DNA from: an uncultured Lachnospiraceae bacterium
GTDB taxonomy: Bacteria > Bacillota > Clostridia > Lachnospirales > Lachnospiraceae
Direction: 5' to 3'
Assembly (NCBI GenBank): GCA_910585895.1
Contig: CAJUHY010000016.1
Location: 1 to 42,172, forward strand
DNA length: 42,172 bases
Positions 14,852 to 23,688 of this stretch are shown one piece after another (the first letter of the stretch is position 1; each line of letters begins with the position of its first letter). The translations under genes and the position numbers were made by a program. Under the pieces are notes generated by a model. It saw only the letters and a list, made by a program, of their open reading frames with translations. It did no database searches and was not told the origin of the DNA.

Positions 14852-16768
14852 ATGAAAAAGAAATTGTGGACAGGATGTATCGTAGTATTGTTGTGCGCTA
14901 TGGCGCTTGGGATGACATCATTTGCAGCAAGCGGAAAATCTATGAAAAACAAAAAATGGATATCTGCAGCAGGCGGGATTTATATAGATGAAGATAAAGA
15001 TGGCATCAAGGAAGAATTTAAACTCTATGATACGCAGTATTACAAAATCAAAATTCCCAGGCAAGGTTACATGGTGGTTGATGTGAAGGCTTCCTCTATC
15101 GCTGGGGTAAAGGAGTACGATAATTACTGGGCAGCTCAGTTTAAGGGAGATGGAGAGTTTGCGGAGGGCACAGAAGAAGGCCTTGACGTGGGGATCCTCA
15201 ATAGCAAGAAGAAAGAACTGAAATATTTCACAAATTTATTGCCAAAGAAAAAGGATATGAAATTTTCCTGGGCAGTGAAAAAAGGGACTTATAGCATTTC
15301 TACAATTAACCTTGCTGCAACAATGGAGCCAATTGTTAATAATATTCTGGGAAGTGTAACGGCTTCATGGAGAAAGGTTCCCAGTGCCGAAGGTTATCTT
15401 GTATATCGTACAGAAGGAAAGGCTGGTGAGAACAGAAAACTTCTTACAATAGCAGAGGTGGGAGAAACGACCTATACGGATAACACTGTCATTCCGGGGA
15501 CATTTTATACATATGAAATTATTCCATATTTGGGAACGGAGTTTGGAACTTGCGATAATGCAATTACGGTATGTGCAAAAGCAGAAAATCCGGGTGAAGG
15601 AACAGAACAGCCAGGAATAGATTCCCCGGTAACTTTCAGCATAGAGCCATTTGCCAATCTGGATTACACATTCCAAACGATAGATGGAGATACGGTTTCT
15701 TCCAAAGTACTCCCTACAAAGGACGTGACTTTGCTGGTGTTCGGCAGGACAACATGTGCAAGTTCCTGGCTCACATTAAGGAGCATTGCAGAGAGCAGCT
15801 GGGTCCATGACCCGAAGGTGTCTGTCATCTATGTAGATATAGAGGGGGCGGATGCGGAGGTAATCAGAAGTTCTATCGACTATTATGCTCAGCTAAGCGA
15901 GGATGCCAGCCAATATTACCTCGGCTGCGAGAAGATTGTATTTTGCCAGGATGCCGATGGCAAAAATGATGAGGCACGGAAGATGTACCATTCAATGTCC
16001 GGCAAGTGGGGAACCATCAGCCTTCCAATGACAATACTGGTTGATAAGAAAAATATCGTCCGGGAAATGCTTACCGGTTATCAATTAGCAGATAAAATCC
16101 TGCCCGTGATGAATAAGGTAATCGTCAAAGGAAATGCTGCAGAGGAAGAAGATAACAAAGACGATACGGACAAGGATGATACAGGCACAGGTGACACAGG
16201 AAACGACAATACAGGCACAGGAGATTCTCAGAAAAAGCCAATTGCCGTCAAAGCGGAACAGGTGCGCCTGTCTAAGACGAATCTGACCTTCAATGGGAAA
16301 GCGCAGAAACCTTCCGTTATTGCCAGAGACAGCCAGGGCAGGCAGATAAACAGCGCGGACTATACCGTGACATACAGCAATAACATAAATGTTGGACAGG
16401 CAACAGCAACCATTATATTCAAGAATAATTATACAGGGACGGTAAAGAAAACTTTCCTGATTATGCCCAAGGGAACCAACATTTCCAGGCTTACCCCAAA
16501 GAAGAAAGGGCTTATCGTAAAGTGGAAGAAACAGAGCAGCCAGATTAGCGGTTACGAAATCCAGTATTCCACGAACAGGAATTTTAAAGGGGCTAAGACA
16601 ATAAGAAATACCAAAGCCAAAACGGTTTCAAAGAAGATTTCAGGGTTAAAGGCAAAGAAGAGATATTATGTGCGGATACGCACGTACAAAACTACGGTGG
16701 CAGATGGCAGGAACCTGAAACTGTATTCCGGGTGGTCGAAAGTGAAGTCAGTGAAGACGAAGAAATAA
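14852..16768 (+). CDS. Secreted Fn3 protein with a thioredoxin-like (redoxin) domain
   Basis: Exported 638-residue protein of unknown function. Order seen: signal peptide (1-26), an N-terminal beta-rich domain (27-155), Fn3 domain (about 165-243), a thioredoxin-fold domain (about 262-430) recognised by the strand TLLVFGRTTCASSW, the strand VSVIYVDIEG and the cis-Pro loop SLPMTILVD (Pro392), an acidic Asp/Thr/Gly linker (432-458), an MBG/Ig-like domain (463-542, DYTVTYSNN type) and a C-terminal Fn3 domain (548-638, SGYEIQYSTN). At the redox site only Cys302 is present; the second position of CxxC is Ser305. No sortase or lipobox motif is seen. RBS AAAGGGG before ATG 14852. Possible roles: single-cysteine disulfide exchange or non-catalytic; undecided. 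Confidence 0.85.
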   Translation: MKKKLWTGCIVVLLCAMALGMTSFAASGKSMKNKKWISAAGGIYIDEDKDGIKEEFKLYDTQYYKIKIPRQGYMVVDVKASSIAGVKEYDNYWAAQFKGDGEFAEGTEEGLDVGILNSKKKELKYFTNLLPKKKDMKFSWAVKKGTYSISTINLAATMEPIVNNILGSVTASWRKVPSAEGYLVYRTEGKAGENRKLLTIAEVGETTYTDNTVIPGTFYTYEIIPYLGTEFGTCDNAITVCAKAENPGEGTEQPGIDSPVTFSIEPFANLDYTFQTIDGDTVSSKVLPTKDVTLLVFGRTTCASSWLTLRSIAESSWVHDPKVSVIYVDIEGADAEVIRSSIDYYAQLSEDASQYYLGCEKIVFCQDADGKNDEARKMYHSMSGKWGTISLPMTILVDKKNIVREMLTGYQLADKILPVMNKVIVKGNAAEEEDNKDDTDKDDTGTGDTGNDNTGTGDSQKKPIAVKAEQVRLSKTNLTFNGKAQKPSVIARDSQGRQINSADYTVTYSNNINVGQATATIIFKNNYTGTVKKTFLIMPKGTNISRLTPKKKGLIVKWKKQSSQISGYEIQYSTNRNFKGAKTIRNTKAKTVSKKISGLKAKKRYYVRIRTYKTTVADGRNLKLYSGWSKVKSVKTKK

Positions 16769-16791
16769 AAAAGTCAAATAAGTTATGCCAA

Positions 16792-16837
16792 GAGCGTGGG
16801 GCTGAACTTGAATATATTCAGTTTCCACGCTTATTTG
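16792..16837. terminator. Bidirectional hairpin between convergent genes
   Basis: AGCGTGG and CTGAA (from 16792) pair with TTCAG and CCACGCT (to about 16832), flanked by TTATTT on the plus side. It sits between the Fn3/redoxin gene and the convergent gtrA-like gene. Confidence 0.55.
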
Positions 16838-16849
16838 ATGCCACGCTGC

Positions 16850-17281
16850 CTAACATTCTGTACCCTCACTGTTATCATTTCGGAATATCAGGAGTTTGCT
16901 CGCCACATAGTTCAGAATGATTACGATAATGTTAGCAATTACTTTAATAACCATGCCGTTTATGCCAAGAAAGTCAACGAAAATAACCATGATTGCCAAA
17001 TCAAGAATTCCCGTGGCAAGGCGGCAGGAGAAGAAAGATATCATTTCGCGTAAAATTCCGGAAGGATTGTGCGCCCGCTCCTCAAACACGAAATACCGGT
17101 TGGTAAGATATGCAAAAAGGACGGAGAGCGCCCAGGCTGTGATGGTAGAGACAGATGTGCCGACTCCAAGCTTTGAGCAGACGAAATATACGGCAATATT
17201 TACAAGCGTAGTGCAGACGCCGAAAAAAAGATATGAGATGATTTCCCAGTACTGCTTGAGCAATGCTTTTATATTTTTCAT
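16850..17281 (-). CDS. GtrA-like family membrane protein
   Basis: Predicted four-helix membrane protein of the GtrA/DPMS family, which helps flip lipid-linked sugars (undecaprenyl-phosphate glucose in phage Shigella serotype conversion) or acts with glycosyltransferases. The 143-residue product has hydrophobic segments at about 14-35, 42-60, 82-102 and 110-135, and the family motif LTNRYFVFE after helix 2 and NYVASKLLIF near the end. No partner glycosyltransferase is adjacent. RBS GGGAG lies 11 nt before the start. It is alone on the minus strand, convergent with the gene before it and divergent from tepA. Confidence 0.88.
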   Translation of the reverse strand: MKNIKALLKQYWEIISYLFFGVCTTLVNIAVYFVCSKLGVGTSVSTITAWALSVLFAYLTNRYFVFEERAHNPSGILREMISFFSCRLATGILDLAIMVIFVDFLGINGMVIKVIANIIVIILNYVASKLLIFRNDNSEGTEC

Positions 17282-17469
17282 AATTCTTGAAGCTCCCTTC
17301 TAGCCTGAAAATTCAAACATTAGCCATAGCAATGGCTTATTGTAGATTTACCATAACACAACATTGTATAAATTTCCATGAAAATTTCCATACTAATTAT
17401 CAAGTCTGCCTGTAAAATTTAAATATTGCAGATAAATGCAGGAATATGGAAAAATGGAGGACTTTCTTA

Positions 17470-18171
17470 ATGGGAGATAAATTAAAACAACAGGAGAAAG
17501 AAAAGAACGATAACGAACAGATTAAAGACATGGGACAGTTGACCTTAGATCAGGAAGGGGGACATAAAATACACCTTATGTCCATCATAGGGGAGATTGA
17601 GGGCCATGAAACCTTGTCCCCCAATGCCAAGACGACAAAATATGAACATGTCCTGCCTAAGCTGGCGGAAATTGAAGATGATGATAAGGTAGACGGCGTG
17701 ATGCTTTTGCTGAACACGGTGGGAGGGGATGTAGAGTCTGGTTTGGCAATTGCAGAAATGATATCCTCTTTGAGCAAACCGACAGTATCGCTGGTACTGG
17801 GAGGAAGCCATTCTATCGGCGTTCCCCTGGCAGTGTCCACAGATTACTCATATATCGTGCCTACTGGAACCATGGTCATTCATCCGGTTCGCCTGAATGG
17901 GCTGGTGATTGGAGCGCCCCAGACATACGATTATTTCCAGCAGATGCAGGACCGGATTACCGGCTTTGTTGCCAAACATTGTTTTGCTACACAGGCGCGT
18001 TTGGAAGAAATGATGATGAATACCAGTATGCTGACCAAGGATTTGGGCACAATTCTTGTTGGAAGTCAGGCGGTGGAAGAAGGAATTATCAATGAAGTGG
18101 GCGGTATTGACGAAGCCATGAAGAAACTTCATCAAATGATTGATGAAGATAAGCAAAATAACGAAATCTGA
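17470..18171 (+). CDS. tepA: TepA/ClpP-like serine protease (S14 family)
   Basis: Clp-type serine peptidase related to TepA (translocation-enhancing protein) of Bacillus, which has been linked to degrading signal peptides or aiding secretion. The 233-residue product has the ClpP fold cues: LLLNTVGGDVESGLAIAEMI, the nucleophile Ser115 in GGSHSIGVPLAV and His138 in MVIHPVRLNG. An N-terminal charged tail (1-40) distinguishes it from ClpP. Start 17470 (MGDKLKQQ) has GGAGG at 17456-17460; the ATG at 17446 has poor spacing to its purine tract. It precedes ftsK, the same association seen in Bacillus, which strengthens the TepA call. Protease target unknown. Confidence 0.88.
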   Translation: MGDKLKQQEKEKNDNEQIKDMGQLTLDQEGGHKIHLMSIIGEIEGHETLSPNAKTTKYEHVLPKLAEIEDDDKVDGVMLLLNTVGGDVESGLAIAEMISSLSKPTVSLVLGGSHSIGVPLAVSTDYSYIVPTGTMVIHPVRLNGLVIGAPQTYDYFQQMQDRITGFVAKHCFATQARLEEMMMNTSMLTKDLGTILVGSQAVEEGIINEVGGIDEAMKKLHQMIDEDKQNNEI

Positions 18172-18189
18172 AAACATGGGAAAAGTTGT

Positions 18190-18243
18190 AATGACATTTT
18201 CTTCTAACTGTGCTAAACTGTAAACAGTATGCTTGGCACAGTT
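18190..18243 (+). promoter_or_regulatory. Promoter candidate and nested palindromes upstream of ftsK
   Basis: ATGACA, 17-nt spacer and TAAACT (ending 18219) form a possible promoter. Overlapping its -10 are two nested inverted repeats: outer AACTGTGC (18206-18213) with GCACAGTT (18236-18243), and inner ACTGT-AA-ACAGT (18217-18228). They could be an operator or an mRNA leader hairpin; the regulator is unknown. Confidence 0.4.
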
Positions 18244-18288
18244 AGGCGTCAGGCTGTAGGAAAGGCCAGGAGTTTAGGAGGAAATGTT

Positions 18289-21099
18289 ATGGCAGCAAAG
18301 CCTAAGAATACCAAAAACAAAAAAGGGGCGGCAGTATCTTTCCAGAGCGAAGTTGCGCTTCTGCTGATTCTTGCCGTATGCATTATTTGGTTTATCAGCC
18401 ATTTTGGAATTGGCGGTTTTGTGGGGGAGAAGATAAGCGGCCTGAGTTTTGGGCTTTTTGGGATGATGTCTTACCTCGTTCCCGTCTGCTTTTTTGTGGG
18501 AGCAGCTTTTTTTATCTCGAACCGCGACAACGGCATTGCCATGATAAAGCTGGTTGCAGGAATCTTGTTTGTGTCATTTCTGTGCCTGTTCGTAGAACTG
18601 GTGGTCGGAAGTCAGGGAAGTTATTCCATCAAAGATTCCTTTGCCTATGCGGTGGAACATAAGAATGGAGGAGGAGCGCTGGGAGGGCTGTTAGCTTTTC
18701 TGCTGTGCCCGGCAATTGGTAAGGTCGGCGCTTACGTCTTAGACGTCATTGTGCTGATTATTTCTCTGGTGCTCTTGACGGAACGTTCTTTTTTGGGCGG
18801 ACTCAGAAAGGGCAGCCGCAAGGTATATGATACAGCGCGGGAAGATGCTGTACGGCGCAAAGGGGAGCGTGAGCTGCGCCGCGAGGATAGAGAGGAACGT
18901 CAGGAGCAGCGTGAGCTGCGCCGGGCAGAGAAAGAAGAGCGCAGGAGAGAGCGGGAAAACCGCAGAAGAGAACAGAAAAGAGAACAGGAACAACATGACA
19001 TCGAACAGCGTCGCATGGACCGCAAAGTAGAAGGTGTGGTATTGGATACTAAAATCTATCCTGTGTCCAGAAAACGTTCAGACAACATCAGTGAGCTGAA
19101 ACTTCCAGAGGAGGGAGCGGATGCACTTCACCGTGGAACAGCTGTGGGAAGCCAAACTTCTAAAACAAATGGGCAGGGCATCTTTGCGGAACCGATAGTA
19201 GTGGAAAAAGTACATAGGAAACCACTTTCCATGCCTGGGGTGTCCATGGAAAGTGAAAAGGGAATCCACATGCCGGAAGTATCAATGGCAAATGGAACGG
19301 AATTTGCCATGCCAGAAGTGGCTATGGGAGAAGAGACGTTAATGGGCATGCCGGAAGCGGCTATGGGAGAGGAATCGTTAATGGGCATGCCGGAAATATC
19401 TCTGGTAAATGGAATGGAATCTGCCGTATCGCAACTGTCTGTGGCAGAAGAAGCCAATGTTTCCGTGTCAGAGGCATCCATGGCAAGTGGAAGAGATACG
19501 GGTATGCCAGAGATGGAAACAGGCGTAAATGTCCCGGAGGTTGAGGAGGAACTTCTGCAGACAGAGAGTACGCTGGCGGATGCAGCAAAAGAGATGTTGG
19601 CAGCGCCAGGTTGCGGACAGGACAGCGCAGTCGTGGGTGCAGATTACGTATTTCCGCCAATTAAACTGCTTAAGCCGGGGGATTCTGTACAGGGTGACAA
19701 TCGCCAGCAATTACAGGAGACAGCCATACAGCTACAGCAGATATTGAAAAACTTTGGCGTAAATGTGACCGTTTCCAATGTAAGCTGCGGTCCCACGGTT
19801 ACGCGTTATGAGCTGCAGCCGGAACTGGGCGTGAAGGTCAGCAAGATTGTCAACCTTGCTGACGACATCAAGCTGAATCTGGCAGCGGCAGATATCCGTA
19901 TAGAAGCGCCGATTCCAGGGAAAGCGGCAGTGGGAATTGAGGTGCCTAATAAAAAGAATGTGATGGTGCGTTTCCGGGAATTGGTGGAAGCAGAAGAATT
20001 CCAGAACCACAAGTCAAGCATCTGTTTTACAGCAGGCAAAGATATTGGTGGTCAGGTGATTGTGGCGGATATTGCCAAGATGCCTCATCTTTTGATTGCC
20101 GGGGCTACCGGCTCTGGTAAGTCAGTCTGTATCAACACGATTATTATGAGTATTTTGTATAAAGCCAATCCAGAGGATGTCAAGCTGATACTGATTGACC
20201 CTAAAGTGGTGGAACTGAGCGTGTATAATGGCATTCCCCATCTGTTTATTCCGGTGGTTACAGATCCCAAAAAGGCGGCAGGAGCGCTGCACTGGGCAGT
20301 GGCGGAGATGACAGACAGGTATCAGAAATTTGCCGATTATCAGGTGCGTGATTTGAAAGGCTATAACCAGAAAGTGGAAGCCATCAAAGATGTGGATGAT
20401 GAGACGAAGCCCAAGAAACTGCCGCAGATTGTGATTATTGTGGACGAGCTGGCAGACTTGATGATGGTGGCGCCGGGGGATGTGGAGGATGCTATCTGCC
20501 GTCTTGCACAGCTGGCAAGGGCCGCCGGGATTCATCTGATTATCGCTACCCAGCGTCCCTCTGTGGATGTTATTACCGGGTTGATTAAGGCAAATATGCC
20601 TTCCAGAATTGCTTTTTCTGTTTCTTCCGGTGTAGACTCGAGGACGATTCTTGATATGGTAGGGGCGGAGAAACTCTTAGGTAACGGCGATATGCTCTTT
20701 TATCCCCAGGGATACCAGAAGCCTTTGCGGGTACAGGGACCTTTTGTATCCGATGGGGAAGTGGAAGAAGTTGTGGATTTCCTCAAGAAGCAGAGCAGCG
20801 TGGTATATAACGCAGAAATTGAAGAGAAGATGAACACTGTTTCCATCTCCGGCGGAGGTTCCGGAGGGGGCGGCAGTGAGAAAGATGCCTATTTTATTGA
20901 GGCAGGAAAATTTGTCATAGAGAAAGAGAAAGGCTCTATCGGGATGCTGCAGCGGATGTTCAAAATCGGCTTTAACCGAGCAGCGAGGATTATGGACCAG
21001 CTGCAGGAGGCTGGGGTCGTTGGTCCCGAGGAGGGGACGAAACCGAGGAAGATTCTCATGACCATGGCGGAGTTTGAAGAATATAACCAAAATAATTAA
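18289..21099 (+). CDS. ftsK: DNA translocase FtsK/SpoIIIE
   Basis: Septum-located hexameric DNA pump that clears chromosomes during division or sporulation. The 936-residue protein has four membrane segments in about residues 18-180, a highly charged Arg/Glu coiled-coil-like stretch (about 185-250), a long linker, and the motor domain: Walker A GATGSGKS (606-612 region, Lys611), Walker B IIVDELADLMM (Asp719), and the C-terminal gamma winged-helix domain (about 868-936) that reads KOPS/SRS sequences. The linker (about 325-430) carries imperfect repeats built on MPEVSM or MPEAAMGEE. ATG 18289 with AGGAGG at 18276-18281 is preferred to ATG 18229. Neighbours: tepA upstream, fhs 18 bp downstream. 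Confidence 0.96.
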   Translation: MAAKPKNTKNKKGAAVSFQSEVALLLILAVCIIWFISHFGIGGFVGEKISGLSFGLFGMMSYLVPVCFFVGAAFFISNRDNGIAMIKLVAGILFVSFLCLFVELVVGSQGSYSIKDSFAYAVEHKNGGGALGGLLAFLLCPAIGKVGAYVLDVIVLIISLVLLTERSFLGGLRKGSRKVYDTAREDAVRRKGERELRREDREERQEQRELRRAEKEERRRERENRRREQKREQEQHDIEQRRMDRKVEGVVLDTKIYPVSRKRSDNISELKLPEEGADALHRGTAVGSQTSKTNGQGIFAEPIVVEKVHRKPLSMPGVSMESEKGIHMPEVSMANGTEFAMPEVAMGEETLMGMPEAAMGEESLMGMPEISLVNGMESAVSQLSVAEEANVSVSEASMASGRDTGMPEMETGVNVPEVEEELLQTESTLADAAKEMLAAPGCGQDSAVVGADYVFPPIKLLKPGDSVQGDNRQQLQETAIQLQQILKNFGVNVTVSNVSCGPTVTRYELQPELGVKVSKIVNLADDIKLNLAAADIRIEAPIPGKAAVGIEVPNKKNVMVRFRELVEAEEFQNHKSSICFTAGKDIGGQVIVADIAKMPHLLIAGATGSGKSVCINTIIMSILYKANPEDVKLILIDPKVVELSVYNGIPHLFIPVVTDPKKAAGALHWAVAEMTDRYQKFADYQVRDLKGYNQKVEAIKDVDDETKPKKLPQIVIIVDELADLMMVAPGDVEDAICRLAQLARAAGIHLIIATQRPSVDVITGLIKANMPSRIAFSVSSGVDSRTILDMVGAEKLLGNGDMLFYPQGYQKPLRVQGPFVSDGEVEEVVDFLKKQSSVVYNAEIEEKMNTVSISGGGSGGGGSEKDAYFIEAGKFVIEKEKGSIGMLQRMFKIGFNRAARIMDQLQEAGVVGPEEGTKPRKILMTMAEFEEYNQNN

Positions 21100-21117
21100 A
21101 AAATAGGAGGAAAACCG

Positions 21118-22788
21118 ATGAAAACAGACATTCAGATTGCACAGGAGGCAGAGATGCTGCCCATCCGTGAAGTGGCAGCACAGCTTGAAATTGCGGAAGA
21201 TGATTTGGAACTGTATGGAAAATACAAGGCGAAGCTGTCCGATGAACTGATGGAAAAAGTAAAAGATAACAAAGATGGCAAGCTGATTCTGGTAACAGCC
21301 ATCAACCCCACCCCGGCAGGTGAAGGGAAAACTACCACCAGTGTCGGTCTGGGAGAAGCTTTTGGCAAGATGGGCAAAAAAGCGGTGCTTGCGCTGCGTG
21401 AGCCTTCTTTAGGTCCCTGTTTTGGTATCAAGGGCGGCGCTGCAGGCGGCGGCTATGCGCAGGTAGTCCCGATGGAGGATTTGAATCTGCATTTTACCGG
21501 AGACTTTCATGCTATCACCTCCGCCAATAACCTACTCGCTGCCTTGCTGGACAACCATATCCAACAGGGGAATGAATTGCAGATTGACCCCAGACAGGTT
21601 GTCTGGAAACGTTGTCTGGACATGAACGACCGGGTACTTCGCAATATTGTGGTAGGACTTGGCAGCAAAATGGACGGTATGGTGCGGGAAGACCATTTTG
21701 TGATTACGGTGGCATCTGAGATTATGGCGGTTCTCTGCCTGGCCGATGATATGGCAGATTTGAAAAAACGTCTGGGAAGAATGATTGTGGCATATAATTT
21801 TGCAGGAAAGCCGGTGACGGCAGGTGATTTACAGGCAACAGGCGCAATGGCTGCGCTTTTAAAGGATGCTTTAAAGCCCAATTTAATTCAGACTTTAGAG
21901 CATACGCCGGCAATTATTCATGGAGGGCCGTTTGCTAATATTGCCCATGGTTGCAACAGTGTCCGTGCTACGAAGACAGCATTGAAGCTGGCAGATTATG
22001 TCATCACAGAGGCTGGATTTGGCGCAGATTTGGGAGCGGAAAAGTTTCTTAATATCAAATGCCGAATGGCGGGACTTAAGCCGGATGCTGTTGTGCTGGT
22101 AGCAACGGTTCGGGCTTTGAAATATAATGGAGGCGTGCCTAAGGCAGAGCTCTCTCAGGAGAATCTGCAAGCGCTGCAAAAGGGAATCGTCAATTTAGAG
22201 AAACATATTGAGAATTTGCAGAAATTTGGCGTACCGGTGGTTGTTACCTTGAATTCCTTTATTACCGATACGCAGGCAGAGACAGATTATATTGAACAGT
22301 TCTGCCGGGAGCGCGGATGCGAATTTGCGCTCTCAGAGGTATGGGAAAAAGGCGGGGAAGGCGGAATTGCCCTGGCGGAAAAAGTGCTTGAGACATTGGA
22401 GAATAAAGAGAGTAATTTTAAGCCTATTTATGAGAATTGTTTATCTCTGACAGAGAAGATTGAGACTGTGGCAAAGGAAATCTATGGAGCGGATGGAGTG
22501 AGCTATTCTCCGTCTGCCGAAAAGGAACTGAAACGGATTGAGGAGCTCGGAATGGGAGATTTCCCGGTATGTATGGCAAAGACGCAGTATTCGCTGTCAG
22601 ATGATCAGACGAAACTTGGACGCCCGCAGGGATTTACCGTTAATGTCCGCGAAATTTATGTGTCAGCAGGCGCAGGATTTGTAGTGGCTGTTACCGGTGC
22701 GATTATGACGATGCCGGGGCTCGGTAAGACGCCGGCGGCATATGGGATTGATGTGGATGACAGCGGAGTGATTACCGGGTTGTTTTAA
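21118..22788 (+). CDS. fhs: Formate-tetrahydrofolate ligase
   Basis: ATP-dependent ligase converting formate and tetrahydrofolate to 10-formyl-THF, in C1 metabolism (purine synthesis, acetogenesis). The 556-residue product has the full family length and the nucleotide loop PTPAGEGKTTTSVGLGEA (64-81), REPSLGPCFGIKGGAAGGGY, HAITSANNLLAALLDNH, and the C-terminal VREIYVSAGAGFVV and MTMPGLGKTPAA. RBS AGGAGG precedes ATG 21118. It follows ftsK by 18 bp and precedes folD by 55 bp, forming a folate C1 pair. Presence of fhs alone does not show acetogenesis. Confidence 0.98.
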   Translation: MKTDIQIAQEAEMLPIREVAAQLEIAEDDLELYGKYKAKLSDELMEKVKDNKDGKLILVTAINPTPAGEGKTTTSVGLGEAFGKMGKKAVLALREPSLGPCFGIKGGAAGGGYAQVVPMEDLNLHFTGDFHAITSANNLLAALLDNHIQQGNELQIDPRQVVWKRCLDMNDRVLRNIVVGLGSKMDGMVREDHFVITVASEIMAVLCLADDMADLKKRLGRMIVAYNFAGKPVTAGDLQATGAMAALLKDALKPNLIQTLEHTPAIIHGGPFANIAHGCNSVRATKTALKLADYVITEAGFGADLGAEKFLNIKCRMAGLKPDAVVLVATVRALKYNGGVPKAELSQENLQALQKGIVNLEKHIENLQKFGVPVVVTLNSFITDTQAETDYIEQFCRERGCEFALSEVWEKGGEGGIALAEKVLETLENKESNFKPIYENCLSLTEKIETVAKEIYGADGVSYSPSAEKELKRIEELGMGDFPVCMAKTQYSLSDDQTKLGRPQGFTVNVREIYVSAGAGFVVAVTGAIMTMPGLGKTPAAYGIDVDDSGVITGLF

Positions 22789-22843
22789 GAATGCACATTG
22801 GATAACAGCAGGCAAGAGATTGTGATAGAAAGGAAGAAGAGCC

Positions 22844-23686
22844 ATGGCGAAGATAATAGATGGGAAAAAGATTTCACAGCAGATAAAAGATGAGCTGAAA
22901 GAAAAGGCGGCAAAATTAAAAGAACAGGGCAAAACGGGAGCGCTGGCGGTGATTCAGGTGGGACAGGACCCGGCATCCAGCGTGTATGTAAGGAACAAGA
23001 AGAATGCCTGTGCCTATATTGGAATTGAATCCCTGGCATATGAACTGCCTGAGGAGACGACCGAAGAAGAGCTGTTGAAATTGATTGCAGAATTGAATGA
23101 GAAAGAGCAGGTAAAGGGCATCTTGGTGCAGCTTCCGTTACCGGGACATATCTGTGAGGATAAAGTTATCCAGGCAATCAGCCCATGTAAGGACGTGGAT
23201 GGTTTCCATCCGCAGAGCGTGGGGGCGATGACGATTGGCGAGCCAGGGTTTCTGTCCTGTACGCCAGCGGGGATTATCCAGCTTCTCAAACGCTCAGGCG
23301 TGGAGATTGCCGGAAAGCACTGCGTAATTATCGGCAGAAGCAATATCGTAGGCAAGCCGATGGCTCTTTTGATGCTCCGGGAAAATGCTACGGTGACAAT
23401 TACCCATTCTAGGACAAGGAATCTCAAAGAGGTTTGCCAGCAGGCAGATATCCTTATTGTGGCGATGGGCAAGCCGCAATTTATCGGTGCAGAATATGTG
23501 AAAGAAGGTGCGGTGGTCATTGATGTGGGAATCCACCGCGACGAGAATAATAAACTGTGCGGGGACGTAAAATTTGCGGAGGTAGAATCCCTTGCTTCTG
23601 CCATTACCCCGGTTCCAGGAGGGGTTGGCCCTATGACAATTGCAATGCTGATGAATAATTGCGTACAGAGTATAGAAGAGGAATAA
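22844..23686 (+). CDS. folD: Methylenetetrahydrofolate dehydrogenase / methenyl-THF cyclohydrolase
   Basis: Bifunctional enzyme linking 5,10-methylene-THF to 10-formyl-THF with NAD(P). The 280-residue product contains the catalytic Lys in SVYVRNKKNACAY, the substrate loop VQLPLPGH, DVDGFHP, the Rossmann motif GRSNIVGKPMALLML, and PGGVGPMTIAMLM near the end. It directly follows fhs, so the two cover adjacent steps. The stop is 2 nt before the ATG of the zinc-ribbon gene, suggesting translational coupling. Confidence 0.98.
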   Translation: MAKIIDGKKISQQIKDELKEKAAKLKEQGKTGALAVIQVGQDPASSVYVRNKKNACAYIGIESLAYELPEETTEEELLKLIAELNEKEQVKGILVQLPLPGHICEDKVIQAISPCKDVDGFHPQSVGAMTIGEPGFLSCTPAGIIQLLKRSGVEIAGKHCVIIGRSNIVGKPMALLMLRENATVTITHSRTRNLKEVCQQADILIVAMGKPQFIGAEYVKEGAVVIDVGIHRDENNKLCGDVKFAEVESLASAITPVPGGVGPMTIAMLMNNCVQSIEEE

Positions 23687-23688
23687 AA

